Positions 10,595-19,619 are shown, counted from the first letter of the stretch. The stretch is DNA of 64,000 nt from CAVZCK01 sp963798805 (GCA_963798805.1 CAWCVC010000010.1:1054001-1118000), one strand, 5' to 3'. Numbers and translations are program-made. The notes: generated from the sequence alone by a model not told the origin.

Positions 10595-10652
10595 CTGAGC
10601 ACCAGATACCGGCCCCGGGCCGGCAATAAAGTTAAATGGAGAGGACATCCTC

Positions 10653-11252
10653 ATGTTGAGAAGAACACTTCTGGCAGGCGTTGCCGCCGTTGCTTTGGCC
10701 GTACCGGCCTATGCCGCCGATCAGAACGCGACCGCCGCGGCTACGACGAGCACTCAGTTCATCGCCAAGCAGGCGATGGATGAGCGGCTTGCAAACGATC
10801 TCATTGGCACCGAGGTCCAGGGCTCCGGAGGGGAGCGGGTCGGCGACATCAACGATCTCATCATCGGCCCGAACAATACCGTTACCGGCGCCGTGATCGG
10901 TGTCGGAGGCTTCCTCGGCATCGGCGAAAAGAATGTGGCCGTGTCCTTCGACCGGCTGAAGACGAAGAACGTCGACAACAATGAGGAGGTCTTCACACTC
11001 AACGCCACCAAGAAGGAGCTTCAAAACGCTCCGGATTATCTCGACGCAGAAGGCAAACCACTCAGCCTGACCGAACGGCTGTCGAACGAGGCTAAGGAAC
11101 TCGGCCAGGAGGCTAAGGAGAAATACAATCAGGCCAAGGATCAAGCGTCGAAGAAGTATTACCAAGCTAAGGATCAGGCTTCTGAGACCTACAACAACGC
11201 CAAGAAACGCGTGATGGGGAACGATAAGGATCAGAGCGGAACAAATAAGTGA
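10653..11252 (+). CDS. Exported PRC-barrel domain protein
   Basis: 199-residue protein with a clear signal peptide (RRTLLAGVAAVALAVPAYA, cleavage after residue 21). Residues about 46-115 form a PRC-barrel: LIGTEVQGSGGERVGDIND, then GAVIGVGGFLGIGEKNVAV. The tail from about 145 is a hydrophilic helical repeat, EKYNQAKDQASKKYYQAKDQ, resembling late-embryogenesis or CsbD-like stress proteins. Such exported PRC-barrel proteins are common in rhizobia; the function is unknown, possibly desiccation or envelope protection. Ribosome site GGAGAGGA lies 8 bases before the ATG. The csbD gene follows after 46 bases and may be co-transcribed. Confidence 0.85.
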   Translation: MLRRTLLAGVAAVALAVPAYAADQNATAAATTSTQFIAKQAMDERLANDLIGTEVQGSGGERVGDINDLIIGPNNTVTGAVIGVGGFLGIGEKNVAVSFDRLKTKNVDNNEEVFTLNATKKELQNAPDYLDAEGKPLSLTERLSNEAKELGQEAKEKYNQAKDQASKKYYQAKDQASETYNNAKKRVMGNDKDQSGTNK

Positions 11253-11298
11253 ACCCGCTCACCTTGACACGCGAACGAAATAGCGAAGGAGTTACACG

Positions 11299-11496
11299 AT
11301 GAATTGGGATCAGATTCAAGGGAACTGGAAGCAGGTCAAAGGCCGGGTGCAGGAGACCTGGGGCCGTTTGACCGATGATGACCTCAGCCGCATCGAAGGC
11401 AACCGCCAGGAGCTTATCGGCAAGATCCAGGAACGTTACGGCGTGGCCAAGGAGCAAGCCGAGCGCGAGGTCGATGACTGGCTGGATCGGCGTTAA
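11299..11496 (+). CDS. csbD: CsbD family stress protein
   Basis: 65-residue CsbD-like protein. It begins MNWDQIQGNWKQVKG and contains GRLTDDDLSRIEGNRQELIGKIQERYG, the full family signature. CsbD proteins are general-stress markers of unknown biochemical role in many bacteria. GAAGGAG precedes the ATG. It probably shares a transcript with the PRC-barrel gene and is closed by an intrinsic terminator 55 bases downstream. Confidence 0.95.
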   Translation: MNWDQIQGNWKQVKGRVQETWGRLTDDDLSRIEGNRQELIGKIQERYGVAKEQAEREVDDWLDRR

Positions 11497-11550
11497 TACT
11501 TTAAATCGGCAGGAAATTCTGGCTTGTTTTTCCAATGCCAATTCATAAAA

Positions 11551-11583
11551 CCTGCGGCCATTTATGAGCCGCAGGTCTTTTTC
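11551..11583 (+). terminator. Rho-independent terminator after csbD
   Basis: Perfect 8-base inverted repeat CCTGCGGC (11551-11558) / GCCGCAGG (11568-11575) with a 9-base loop, followed by TCTTTTT. Placed just downstream of csbD on the same strand. Confidence 0.8.
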
Positions 11584-11721
11584 GAAACCATCAAGGTACT
11601 TGATATGCAAGATCCCGTTGGAACAAAGTAGTTCTTCAATTTCTTTTTCGATACGGCGAACCAAATCGCTTCTTAATTCATTACTCCTATGAGCACTTCT
11701 TAGTGTGATGACCAATTAAAA

Positions 11722-11890
11722 GGATGGCGTTCCGTCCGCTGGATGCACCAGCAGCGATATGGACGGGCTGCCCATTTCGACCAGAATACGGTCGAGGGCT
11801 GATCTAATAGAGTAGCGTAAGCTTCCGTACCGGGAAGCTGTGGAGCCCGTGGCGAGTCGATATTCCCGTCACGGGCTCATTTTGTTTGTT
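11722..11890 (+). ncRNA. Candidate structured non-coding RNA with terminator
   Basis: The gap between csbD and mntR holds four well-formed plus-strand hairpins in a row: GCTGG/CCAGC (11738-11752), CGACC/GGTCG (11778-11794), AGCTTCC/GGAAGCT (11820-11839) and GAGCCCGTG/CACGGGCTC (11843-11878). The last has a perfect 9-base stem followed by ATTTTGTTTGTTT, a terminator in the plus direction. A separate terminator already closes csbD at 11551-11583, so this second one needs its own transcript. No open reading frame fits. I do not recognise an RNA family. The 5' end is a guess. Confidence 0.5.
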
Positions 11891-11949
11891 TATGCGGATC
11901 GACGCGTGCCGCGGCGCGCGAGGACGCGCTTGCCGGGCTGCCGTTGCCG

Positions 11950-12444
11950 TCAGCTGGTGCGGCTGAGGAATCGCTCGAAGGCCGCGAGCGTCGCCTCGGA
12001 GACATAGTGCTCGATCCCCTCGGCATCGGTCTCGGCCGCTTCCGCCGGGACGCCGACCGCCATCAGCAAGCGGACGACCAGCCGGTGCCGGGCGCGGACA
12101 CGCTCCGCCATGGCGGCGCCGGCGTCGGTCAGGAATACGCCGCGATATGGCCGCGATATGGCGAGCCCCTCGCGCTTGAGTCGGGCGACGGCTTTGGTCG
12201 CGGTCGGATGGGTCACGCCGAGGCGCCGGGCGATATCGGTGATGCGGGCCTCGCCATGCTCGCGCAAAAGGTCGTCAATCAGCTCGGTGTAATCCTCGAG
12301 AACCTCGGCGGAGCGCGCGGACCTCGCCTGATCGAACCGGCGCGCACGGGCACGGTCGGAGATCTTTGGAGCATTTCGACCGGGCGCCGGTTGCTTCGGG
12401 TTCGGTAACAAGCGTCTGGCTCCTGTCCTGAAGGCGCGGTGCAA
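11950..12444 (-). CDS. mntR: Manganese-responsive DtxR-family regulator
   Basis: 164-residue MntR/DtxR-type repressor that senses Mn(II) and controls manganese uptake. The N-terminal winged helix is visible (EDYTELIDDLLREHGEARITDIARRLGVTHPTATKAVARL), followed by the metal-binding dimerisation region with EGIEHYVSEATL. It has a basic N-terminal extension of about 40 residues; an internal start could be used instead. It is divergent from mntH across a 151-base interval, the classic arrangement for MntR repression of mntH. Confidence 0.93.
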   Translation of the reverse strand: MHRAFRTGARRLLPNPKQPAPGRNAPKISDRARARRFDQARSARSAEVLEDYTELIDDLLREHGEARITDIARRLGVTHPTATKAVARLKREGLAISRPYRGVFLTDAGAAMAERVRARHRLVVRLLMAVGVPAEAAETDAEGIEHYVSEATLAAFERFLSRTS

Positions 12445-12487
12445 AGCCAGTCGTCACTATGCAGCCGAAGCTACACTTCGCAACCAC

Positions 12488-12504
12488 TTGATTGAGTTTA
12501 TCAA
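12488..12504. promoter_or_regulatory. Candidate MntR operator in the mntR-mntH interval
   Basis: Inverted repeat TTGAT-N7-ATCAA in an A+T-rich stretch between the divergent genes, about 90 bases before mntH. The location suits a repressor site. The sequence was not compared with a validated MntR box, so it is a candidate only. Confidence 0.35.
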
Positions 12505-12595
12505 AAGAATGAATAGATGGCTGCGATATAATGGCTATTGACAGAAATTTAGCTAAGGCTTCATTTTGTGGTGCTGGCAACCCATATCAAGAGCA

Positions 12596-13909
<1,314 letters not shown>

Positions 13910-13953
13910 CGCACCATTATCCCGGCAACCCATGCCGCTGATTTTGGGGCGCC

Positions 13954-15447
13954 CTACCCTCGCCGCGACAGCGTCCGCGAGACCGCATCGCGCCAGCCGG
14001 TATGTTTGCGCTCGCGCTCGGCTTCCGCCATTTGCGGCTCGAAGCGGCGGTCGAGCGCCCAACGCGACGCAAAGGTCTCCCGGTCCGGATAGAAACCCGC
14101 CTGCATCCCGGCCAGATAGGCGGCGCCGAGAGCGGTCGTCTCCAGGATTGTCGGACGGTCGACCGGCGCACTCAGAATGTCGGCGAGACGCTGCATGGTC
14201 CAGTCGGAGGCCACCATGCCGCCATCGACGCGCAGCACCGTGGCACGTGCCGCGCCCCAGTCGCGCTGCATCGCTTCCAGGAGATCCCGGGTCTGATAGC
14301 AGACGCTTTCGAGCGCCGCGCGGGCGAACTCGGCCCGGCCAGTGTTGCGCGTCAGGCCGAACATGGCGCCGCGGCAATCCGCGTCCCAATAGGGCGCCCC
14401 GAGACCGACAAAGGCCGGCACCAGATAGACGTCCTGATGCGCATCGGCGCCCGCCGCCAACTCGCCGGAATCGGCCGCCTTGTCGATCAGCTTAAGTCCG
14501 TCGCGCAGCCATTGCACGGCCGCCCCGGCGATGAAGATCGAGCCTTCGAGCGCATAGGTCGGCTTGCCGCCGAGCTGATAGGCGATGGTCGACAGCAGCC
14601 GGTTGCGCGACTGCACCATGGTCTCGCCGGTATTGAGCACGGCGAAGCAGCCGGTGCCGTAGGTCGATTTCAGCATACCCGGCGAAAAGCAGGCCTGGCC
14701 TACCGTCGCCGCCTGCTGGTCGCCTGCAATCCCGGCGATCTTGATCGGGCCGCCGAACAGCTCGGGCTCGGTCGTGCCGAAATCGGCAGCGCAGTCGCGC
14801 ACCTCCGGCAACATCGACTGCGGCACACGGAACAGATTGCAAAGGCTCGGCCGCCAGCGCCTTTCGCCGATGTCGAACAGCAAGGTGCGGCTGGCATTGG
14901 TGGCATCGGTTGCGTGCACCTTGCCGCCGGTCAGCCGCCAGAGCAGATAGCTGTCAACCGTGCCGAAAGCCAGCCGGCCGGCTTCGGCCCGCGCCCGCGC
15001 GCCTTCGACATGATCCAAAATCCAGGTGATCTTGGTGGCGGAAAAATAAGGGTCGAGCAGCAATCCGGTCTTCGCCGAGATCTGCGGCTCATGTCCGGCG
15101 GCCTTGAGATTGGCGCAGATATCCGCCGTGCGCCGGTCTTGCCAGACGATGGCACGGTGGACCGCCTTGCCGGTCTCGCGGTCCCAGACCACCGCGGTTT
15201 CCCGCTGATTGGAAATACCGATTGCCGCGATCTGCGCCGCGCCCGCGCCGCTTTGGCCGAGCACCGAGCGGCAGGTCGAAACCGTCGTCTGCCACAAGTC
15301 CTCCGGCTCGTGCTCGACCCAGCCGGAGCGCGGATAATGCTGTTGGAACTCTTCCTGCGCGACCGCGGCGGGGCGCATCTCCTCATCAAACAGGATGGCG
15401 CGCGTCGATGTCGTTCCCTGATCGATGGCCAGGACATAGCTGTTCAT
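13954..15447 (-). CDS. glpK: Glycerol kinase
   Basis: Phosphorylates glycerol to glycerol-3-phosphate. 497 residues, standard length. The FGGY-family ATPase motifs are evident: AIDQGTTSTRAILFD at the N-terminus, GWVEHEPEDLW, WDRETGKAVHRAIVWQDRRT, GIAGDQQAATVGQ and VDGGMVASDWTMQRLADIL. A GGAGGAA Shine-Dalgarno precedes the ATG. The upstream region has been interrupted: the IS630-type element begins only 95 bases before the start, between glpK and glpD. TATTATCGTTTCAA (15515-15528) in the remaining leader resembles the candidate operators near glpD and glpV, so GlpR control may survive. Confidence 0.97.
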   Translation of the reverse strand: MNSYVLAIDQGTTSTRAILFDEEMRPAAVAQEEFQQHYPRSGWVEHEPEDLWQTTVSTCRSVLGQSGAGAAQIAAIGISNQRETAVVWDRETGKAVHRAIVWQDRRTADICANLKAAGHEPQISAKTGLLLDPYFSATKITWILDHVEGARARAEAGRLAFGTVDSYLLWRLTGGKVHATDATNASRTLLFDIGERRWRPSLCNLFRVPQSMLPEVRDCAADFGTTEPELFGGPIKIAGIAGDQQAATVGQACFSPGMLKSTYGTGCFAVLNTGETMVQSRNRLLSTIAYQLGGKPTYALEGSIFIAGAAVQWLRDGLKLIDKAADSGELAAGADAHQDVYLVPAFVGLGAPYWDADCRGAMFGLTRNTGRAEFARAALESVCYQTRDLLEAMQRDWGAARATVLRVDGGMVASDWTMQRLADILSAPVDRPTILETTALGAAYLAGMQAGFYPDRETFASRWALDRRFEPQMAEAERERKHTGWRDAVSRTLSRRG

Positions 15448-15554
15448 GGTTCTTCCTCCCGCAAGCGCCGCGCCTTTTCCGCTCCGGCTTTGCTGCCCGA
15501 CGCGTGTCGCCGCCTATTATCGTTTCAAGCTGCGTTCGCCGCTAGTGCACTGAC

Positions 15555-16647
15555 TCAATCAGATGGTGCAGGCAGGCGCTTGAGTTTGCCGAAAATTTCT
15601 TTGGCGGATTTCGTCCAGACAAAGGGCTTGGGGTGACCGTTGTGATCGCGGATGTAGCGGCGGATGGCATCTTCCAATTCGGCGATGGATTTGAAGACGC
15701 CGCGACGGATGCGCCTTCGGGTGATGACTGAGAAGAAGCCCTCGACGGCGTTGAGCCAGAGCCTGTCCCCGCGAAGGCGGGGAATGCGGATGTGGGCGTG
15801 AAGTGGAAGACCCAGCGCGGATTGTCGGCCAGCCATTGCTTGACCTTGGGATGCTTGTGGGTGGCGTAATTGTCGAGGATGGCATGGATGACCTTTCCCG
15901 CCGGAACGGCGCGCTCCACCGCATTGAGGAACTTGATAAACTCCTGATGCCGGTGCTTTTGCATGCAACGCCCCAACACGGTGCCATCGAGAATATTGAG
16001 CGCGGCGAACAGGGTGGTGGTGCCATTCCGCTTATAATCGTGGGTCATGGTTGCGCATTTGCCGGGCTTCAGCGGAAGGCCGGGTTGCGTGCGATCGAGC
16101 GCCTGAATCTGGCTTTTCTCATCGATGGACAGCACCACGGCATGACAGGGCGGCTCCATGTACAGGCCGACGACATCCTCCACTTTCGCGGCAAAGGCGG
16201 GATCGTTGGACATCTTGAAGTGCGTAAGCGGTGAGGTTGAAGGCGATGCCCATCCCAGATGCGTTGCACCGTCCGCAAGCTGACGCCGACAGCCTTGGCG
16301 ACCGCCCGGCCGGTCCAATGCGTCGCGTTATGGGGTGGCTCGGAGCATGGCAGCGCCAGCACCCTGGCCACGGTCTCCAACTGAACAGGGGCTTTGCCCG
16401 GCTTGCGCGTCTTGTCCCGCAAGAGGCCATCCACCCCTTGCTCGGCATATCGCAACTGCCAGCGCCACACCGCCGGGCGACTGCCACCGATCTGCCTCGC
16501 CACCTCCAGAACGGGCAGCCTGTCTGCCGAAAGAAGAACGATCCGTGCCCGCTGAACGTGCTTCTGCGCGCTGTTGCGATCCTCAATAACCGCCGCCAAA
16601 CGCGCGCGGTCCTCAGAGGCGATGATGATGCTGACGGTTTGTGCCAT
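15555..16647 (-). pseudogene. IS630 transposase, broken in two places
   Basis: The N-terminal part (from 16647) has the helix-turn-helix region RLPVLEVARQIGGSRPAVWRW and THWTGRAVAKAVGVS. The DDE domain reads in another frame (AVVLSIDEKSQIQALDRTQ, AILDNYATHKHP), and the C-terminal part in a third (LWLNAVEGFFSVITRRR). Break one, at 16217-16220, is a one-base loss (RT-FKMSNDP expected). Break two is a 23-base insertion of a palindromic GCCTGTCCCCGCGAAGGCGG-type repeat at 15761-15783, between TPTSA and WLNAVEG. The insertion would inactivate the transposase whatever the status of the one-base break. Confidence 0.88.
15761..15783. repeat. REP-like palindrome inserted in the transposase
   Basis: 23-base insert containing CCCCGC-GAAG-GCGGGG, a short perfect hairpin of the kind dispersed in many alphaproteobacterial genomes. 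The flanking transposase sequence rejoins cleanly when it is removed, so this copy moved in after the IS arrived. Confidence 0.6.
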
Positions 16648-16703
16648 ATCAGCAGAATCGCACGAACTAGGCCGCGTGTGAATCCTCTGTTTGCGTCAGT
16701 GCA

Positions 16704-16782
16704 CTAGTGGAGCGAATTTGACATTTGAGTCCCGGTTACGGCCGGACTCATCCTCAAATGGCAAATTCAAAAGCTCCACTAG
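16704..16782. repeat. CTAG hairpin a (GGAGC class, first of pair)
   Basis: 79-base near-palindrome. Outer 10-base stem CTAGTGGAGC / GCTCCACTAG; right-arm bulge AAAA; inner stem GAATTTGACATTTGAG against CTCAAATGGCAAATTC (one mismatch); loop of about 20 bases. Its left CTAG is the insertion site of the IS630 element. Same class as hairpin g at 33602. Confidence 0.85.
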
Positions 16783-16796
16783 AAACACATGTTTGG

Positions 16797-16873
16797 TTAG
16801 TGGTTCTTATGACAGAAACATTTGCAAATGTGAGCGCTGCACGGGGATGCAAATGTTTCAGTCGAACCACTAG
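16797..16873. repeat. CTAG hairpin b (GGTTC class, second of pair)
   Basis: 77-base near-palindrome, outer stem TTAGTGGTTC / GAACCACTAG, inner stem GAAACATTTGCA / TGCAAATGTTTC, bulges on both arms. Separated from hairpin a by 14 bases. Its right CTAG is shared with the left end of hairpin c. Same outer class as hairpin h at 33693, but a different inner stem. Confidence 0.8.
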
Positions 16874-16949
16874 TGTGGCACCTCGCAATTGCCGACCAAC
16901 CTCTCGGCCAGGTTCGTAGTCGGCAATTGCGAGATAAGCGCCACACTAA
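16870..16949. repeat. CTAG hairpin c (GTGGC class, first of pair)
   Basis: 80-base near-palindrome, outer stem CTAGTGTGGC / GCCACACTAA, inner stem CTCGCAATTGCCGAC / GTCGGCAATTGCGAG (15 perfect pairs), longer bulge on the right arm. Its terminal CTAA supplies the TAG stop codon of the extended glpD frame on the minus strand. Confidence 0.85.
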
Positions 16950-18529
16950 GCCAAGGATTTGCCTAGTGTCCCTTTGTCCCGCAAATGCCGATAAGAGTCG
17001 GCGGCAAGCTCGTCGGCATTTGCGGGACGGGACACTAGTCTCAGCGGATGCGATTGCAGGCATTCTTCGAGCGCAAGCTGCTCATCCTCGGTGAAGCGCA
17101 GGCCAAGCTTGCTCCGCCGCCACAGCACGTCCTCCGCCGCGCGCGCCCATTCGGCGCTGACGAGATAGTCCAGCTCGCGTTCGTAGAGATCGGCACCGAA
17201 GCAGCGGCCGAGATCCTCGATCCGCTGGCAGCCATAAAGAATGCGGCGCGCCCTGGTGCCGTAGGCCCGTGCGAGGCGATAGATCAGCCCCGCCGGCAGG
17301 CTGGGATATTCGGAGGAAAGCTCGGCCACCAGACCATCGAAGTCCTCGACCGGGAAGTCGCCGCCGGGCAAGGTCGCGCCGCGCGTCCAAGGCGGGCCGG
17401 CATGCTTGATCCAGGGCTTCAGCTTTTTCAGCGCCTCCTCGGCGAGATGGCGGTAGGTGGTGACCTTGCCGCCAAAGACGCTGAGCAGCGGCGTTTCCGG
17501 CTCGGCTGCGTCCAGCTCCAGCACGAAATCCCGCGTCACTTCCTGGGCGGACTCCCCGCCATCATCGTAAAGCGGCCGCACTCCTGAATAGGTCCAGACC
17601 ACATCTTCCGGCCGGACGGGCACGGCGAAATATTCGCTCACCGCCGAGCACAGATAGCTGATCTCGTCGTCTTCGATATGCACATTGCCGGGGTCGCCGG
17701 TGAATTCGACATCGGTTGTGCCGATCAGGGTGAAATCGCGCTGATAGGGAATGGCGAACACGATGCGGCGGTCGGCATTCTGAAAAATATAGGCGCGGCC
17801 GTGATCGAAGAGGCGCGGCACGACGATATGGCTGCCCTTGACCAGCCGGACGCGCGACCTTGCATTGCTGCCGAGCCGGTTGGTGAGCACCTTGTCGACC
17901 CAGGGGCCGGCGGCATTGATCAGGATCTTGGCCTTTATCGTCTCGTTCTTGCCGCTGAGCCGGTCCGCAAGGTCGATCTCCCAGACATCGCCCGAGCGCC
18001 GGGCGCCGCGGACCTCCGTGCGCACCCGGACCTGCGCGCCGCGCGCCGCGGCATCCATGGCATTGAGAACGACGAGTCTGGCATCCTCGACCCAGCAATC
18101 CGAATATTCGAAGGCGCGTCTGAACTCCGGCTTGAGCGGCTTGCCGGCGGGATCGGTGCGCAGATCGAGCGTGCGTGTGCCAGGCAATAGTTTGCGTCCG
18201 CCCAGATGGTCGTAAAGGAACAGGCCGAGCCGGATGATGAAGGCGGGGCGCAGTCCCTTGTGATGCGGCAGCACGAAGCGCAGCGGCCAGATGATATGCG
18301 GCGCCATCGCCCAGAGCACTTCGCGCTCTTTCAGCGATTCCCGGACAAGGCCGAACTCGTAATTTTCGAGGTAACGCAGGCCACCATGGATCAGCTTGGT
18401 CGAGGCCGCCGACGTCCCGCTGGCAAGGTCATCCTTCTCGGCGAGCAGCACCGACAATCCGCGACCGGTCGCGTCCCTTGCGATCCCGCAACCATTTACG
18501 CCGCCTCCTATGATCGCGATGTCGTACAT
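16946..18529 (-). CDS. glpD: Aerobic glycerol-3-phosphate dehydrogenase, C-terminus extended by a repeat
   Basis: Membrane-associated FAD enzyme oxidising glycerol-3-phosphate to dihydroxyacetone phosphate and passing electrons to quinone. The FAD-binding start MYDIAIIGGGVNGCGIARD sets the start at 18529; 18 upstream codons in frame are not family-like. SAASTKLIHGGLRYLE and GGKVTTYRHLAEEALKKL are conserved. The natural C-terminus is around ECLQSHPLR; after that the frame reads 30 residues through CTAG hairpin d (LVSRPANADELAADS...) and stops at TAG in the edge of hairpin c. The tail is therefore repeat-derived. glpR lies 121 bases upstream on the same strand, and glpK beyond the IS. Confidence 0.95.
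   Translation of the reverse strand: MYDIAIIGGGVNGCGIARDATGRGLSVLLAEKDDLASGTSAASTKLIHGGLRYLENYEFGLVRESLKEREVLWAMAPHIIWPLRFVLPHHKGLRPAFIIRLGLFLYDHLGGRKLLPGTRTLDLRTDPAGKPLKPEFRRAFEYSDCWVEDARLVVLNAMDAAARGAQVRVRTEVRGARRSGDVWEIDLADRLSGKNETIKAKILINAAGPWVDKVLTNRLGSNARSRVRLVKGSHIVVPRLFDHGRAYIFQNADRRIVFAIPYQRDFTLIGTTDVEFTGDPGNVHIEDDEISYLCSAVSEYFAVPVRPEDVVWTYSGVRPLYDDGGESAQEVTRDFVLELDAAEPETPLLSVFGGKVTTYRHLAEEALKKLKPWIKHAGPPWTRGATLPGGDFPVEDFDGLVAELSSEYPSLPAGLIYRLARAYGTRARRILYGCQRIEDLGRCFGADLYERELDYLVSAEWARAAEDVLWRRSKLGLRFTEDEQLALEECLQSHPLRLVSRPANADELAADSYRHLRDKGTLGKSLA
16963..17038. repeat. CTAG hairpin d (GTCCC class, second of pair)
   Basis: 76-base near-palindrome, outer stem CTAGTGTCCC / GGGACACTAG, left bulge TTT, inner stem GTCCCGCAAATGCCGA / TCGGCATTTGCGGGAC (16 perfect pairs). 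Thirteen bases separate it from hairpin c. The minus-strand glpD frame reads right through it. Same outer class as hairpin f at 28069. Confidence 0.85.
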
Positions 18530-18596
18530 GCGCCCGTCCCGTGATTTGGCTCCGGACCGAGCCCGATTGCTGCTCCGCCACACTTTGAAAACGCAC

Positions 18597-18626
18597 CCAA
18601 ACGAAGATTATCGCGCTTTTTCGAAA
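18597..18626 (-). promoter_or_regulatory. Candidate GlpR operator before glpD
   Basis: Read on the minus strand, the interval contains TTTCGAAAAAGCGCGATAAT followed by CTTCGTTT. The TTTCG / ATTATCG / CGTTT words recur before glpV (19554-19590) and glpK (15515-15528). DeoR-family GlpR proteins bind repeats of TTTCG-like words, so this is a plausible operator about 70-100 bases before the glpD start. Not verified. Confidence 0.35.
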
Positions 18627-18650
18627 GGTCAAGCCGGGTCGGGAAGTCCC

Positions 18651-19457
18651 CTAAAGCCCCTGCTGAAGCGATGTCGGGGACTTCACGATCACCGCACTCG
18701 CAACTTCGACCTGAACATCATTATCGCGGCAAACGCTGCAGAGCGAAGCCGGCGGCGTGATCTCGGTGACAAAATAATCGAGTTCGGAGATATGCCCGAT
18801 CCGCACGGGAGCGGAGCGTTCGTATTTCATGCTGTCCGCAACCAGGATGGATTTTCGGGCGCAGCCGATGATCGCCTTGGCGACCTTAACCTCGCGGTAG
18901 TCGTAATCGAGCAGCGTGCCGTCGGGATCGATGGCCGAGGCGCCAATGACGGCATAGTCGACGCGGAACTGGCGGATGAAATCGACGGCCGCCTCGCCGA
19001 CAATGCCGCCATCCGCATGGCGCAGCACCCCGCCCGCGACGATCACCTCGATCGCCTCATGTCCCTGTAAGATATTGGCAACGTTGATGTTATTGGTGAT
19101 CACCATCAGCCCCTGCCGGCCTCGAAGCGCCATGGCGACCTGCTCGGTGGTGGTGCCGATATTGATCAGGATGGAAGCACCGTCCGGGATCATCCGCGCC
19201 GCATAGATACCGATCGCGCGCTTCGCCTCCGGGGCAAGCTGCCGCCGCGCCTCATAGCCGAAATTAACCACGCCCGAAGCGGGCGCCGCCCCGCCGTGAT
19301 AGCGCGCCAGCACGCCGCGATCGCACAGATCGTTGAGGTCCTTGCGGATGGTCTGCGGCGTCACGCCGAAGCGCTCGGCGAGGTCTTCGACGTTGACGCG
19401 GCCTTCGACCTTGGCCAGCGCAACGATATCGGCTTGGCGTGGAGACAGAACCTCCAT
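18651..19457 (-). CDS. glpR: DeoR-family glycerol regulator
   Basis: 268-residue DeoR-type repressor. N-terminal winged helix (LSPRQADIVALAKVEGRVNVEDLAERFGVTPQTIRKDLNDL), then the sugar-phosphate sensor domain with NIGTTTEQVA and GGVLRHADGGIVGEAA. It lies between the divergent glpV transporter operon and the downstream glpD on its own strand, so glycerol-3-phosphate is the expected inducer. The start at 19457 (MEVLSPRQ) follows the usual family start. Confidence 0.93.
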   Translation of the reverse strand: MEVLSPRQADIVALAKVEGRVNVEDLAERFGVTPQTIRKDLNDLCDRGVLARYHGGAAPASGVVNFGYEARRQLAPEAKRAIGIYAARMIPDGASILINIGTTTEQVAMALRGRQGLMVITNNINVANILQGHEAIEVIVAGGVLRHADGGIVGEAAVDFIRQFRVDYAVIGASAIDPDGTLLDYDYREVKVAKAIIGCARKSILVADSMKYERSAPVRIGHISELDYFVTEITPPASLCSVCRDNDVQVEVASAVIVKSPTSLQQGL

Positions 19458-19553
19458 CGATGTGCTCCTGCGGGGGAAGATCGTATACAGATCGCCGTCA
19501 CCCTAAACGATATCCGAGCGCCGGTGAAAGGAAAGTTTGGTGGCGCGAAAAAT

Positions 19554-19590
19554 TTCGATTGACACTCGTTTTTCTTCGATTGTAGCGTTT
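19554..19590. promoter_or_regulatory. Direct-repeat candidate GlpR operator before glpV
   Basis: Two direct copies of TTCGATTG...CGTTT (19554-19571 and 19575-19590), spaced 21 bases apart, that is two helical turns, which suits side-by-side repressor binding. They end 29 bases before the glpV ATG, in the divergent glpR-glpV interval. Confidence 0.45.
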
Positions 19591-19619
19591 GAACTTCGGT
19601 GTACAAGGGAGGAAATAAT

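Larger units (their letters stand above)
15543..16706 (-). mobile_element. IS630-family insertion sequence
   Basis: About 1.16-kb element with imperfect terminal inverted repeats: TAGTGCACTGACTCAATCAG at the left end, TAGTGCACTGACGCAAACAG inward from the right end. Both ends carry TA, the target duplication of IS630/Tc1-type elements, within CTAG on each side (15542-15545 and 16704-16707). The right-hand CTAG is also the first four bases of hairpin a, so the element sits in the terminal CTAG of that repeat. It separates glpD from glpK. It holds one broken transposase gene. Confidence 0.85.

Noticed and set aside
11167..11715. 182-codon minus-strand frame between csbD and the candidate RNA
   Set aside because: The first ~70 residues look protein-like (RSDLVRRIEKEIEELL) but the rest is antisense to csbD and the PRC-barrel gene, it crosses the csbD terminator, and no ribosome site is seen. 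A very short gene cannot be fully excluded.
12445..12595. Manganese riboswitch (yybP-ykoY type) before mntH
   Set aside because: No matching conserved loops were found in the leader; MntR control through DNA is the simpler reading.
14002..15636. 544-codon plus-strand frame
   Set aside because: Antisense to glycerol kinase and running into the IS end; no family match.
16704..17038. Repeat cluster considered as a CRISPR array
   Set aside because: Units are long hairpins with differing sequences, no constant repeat with unique spacers, and no cas genes.
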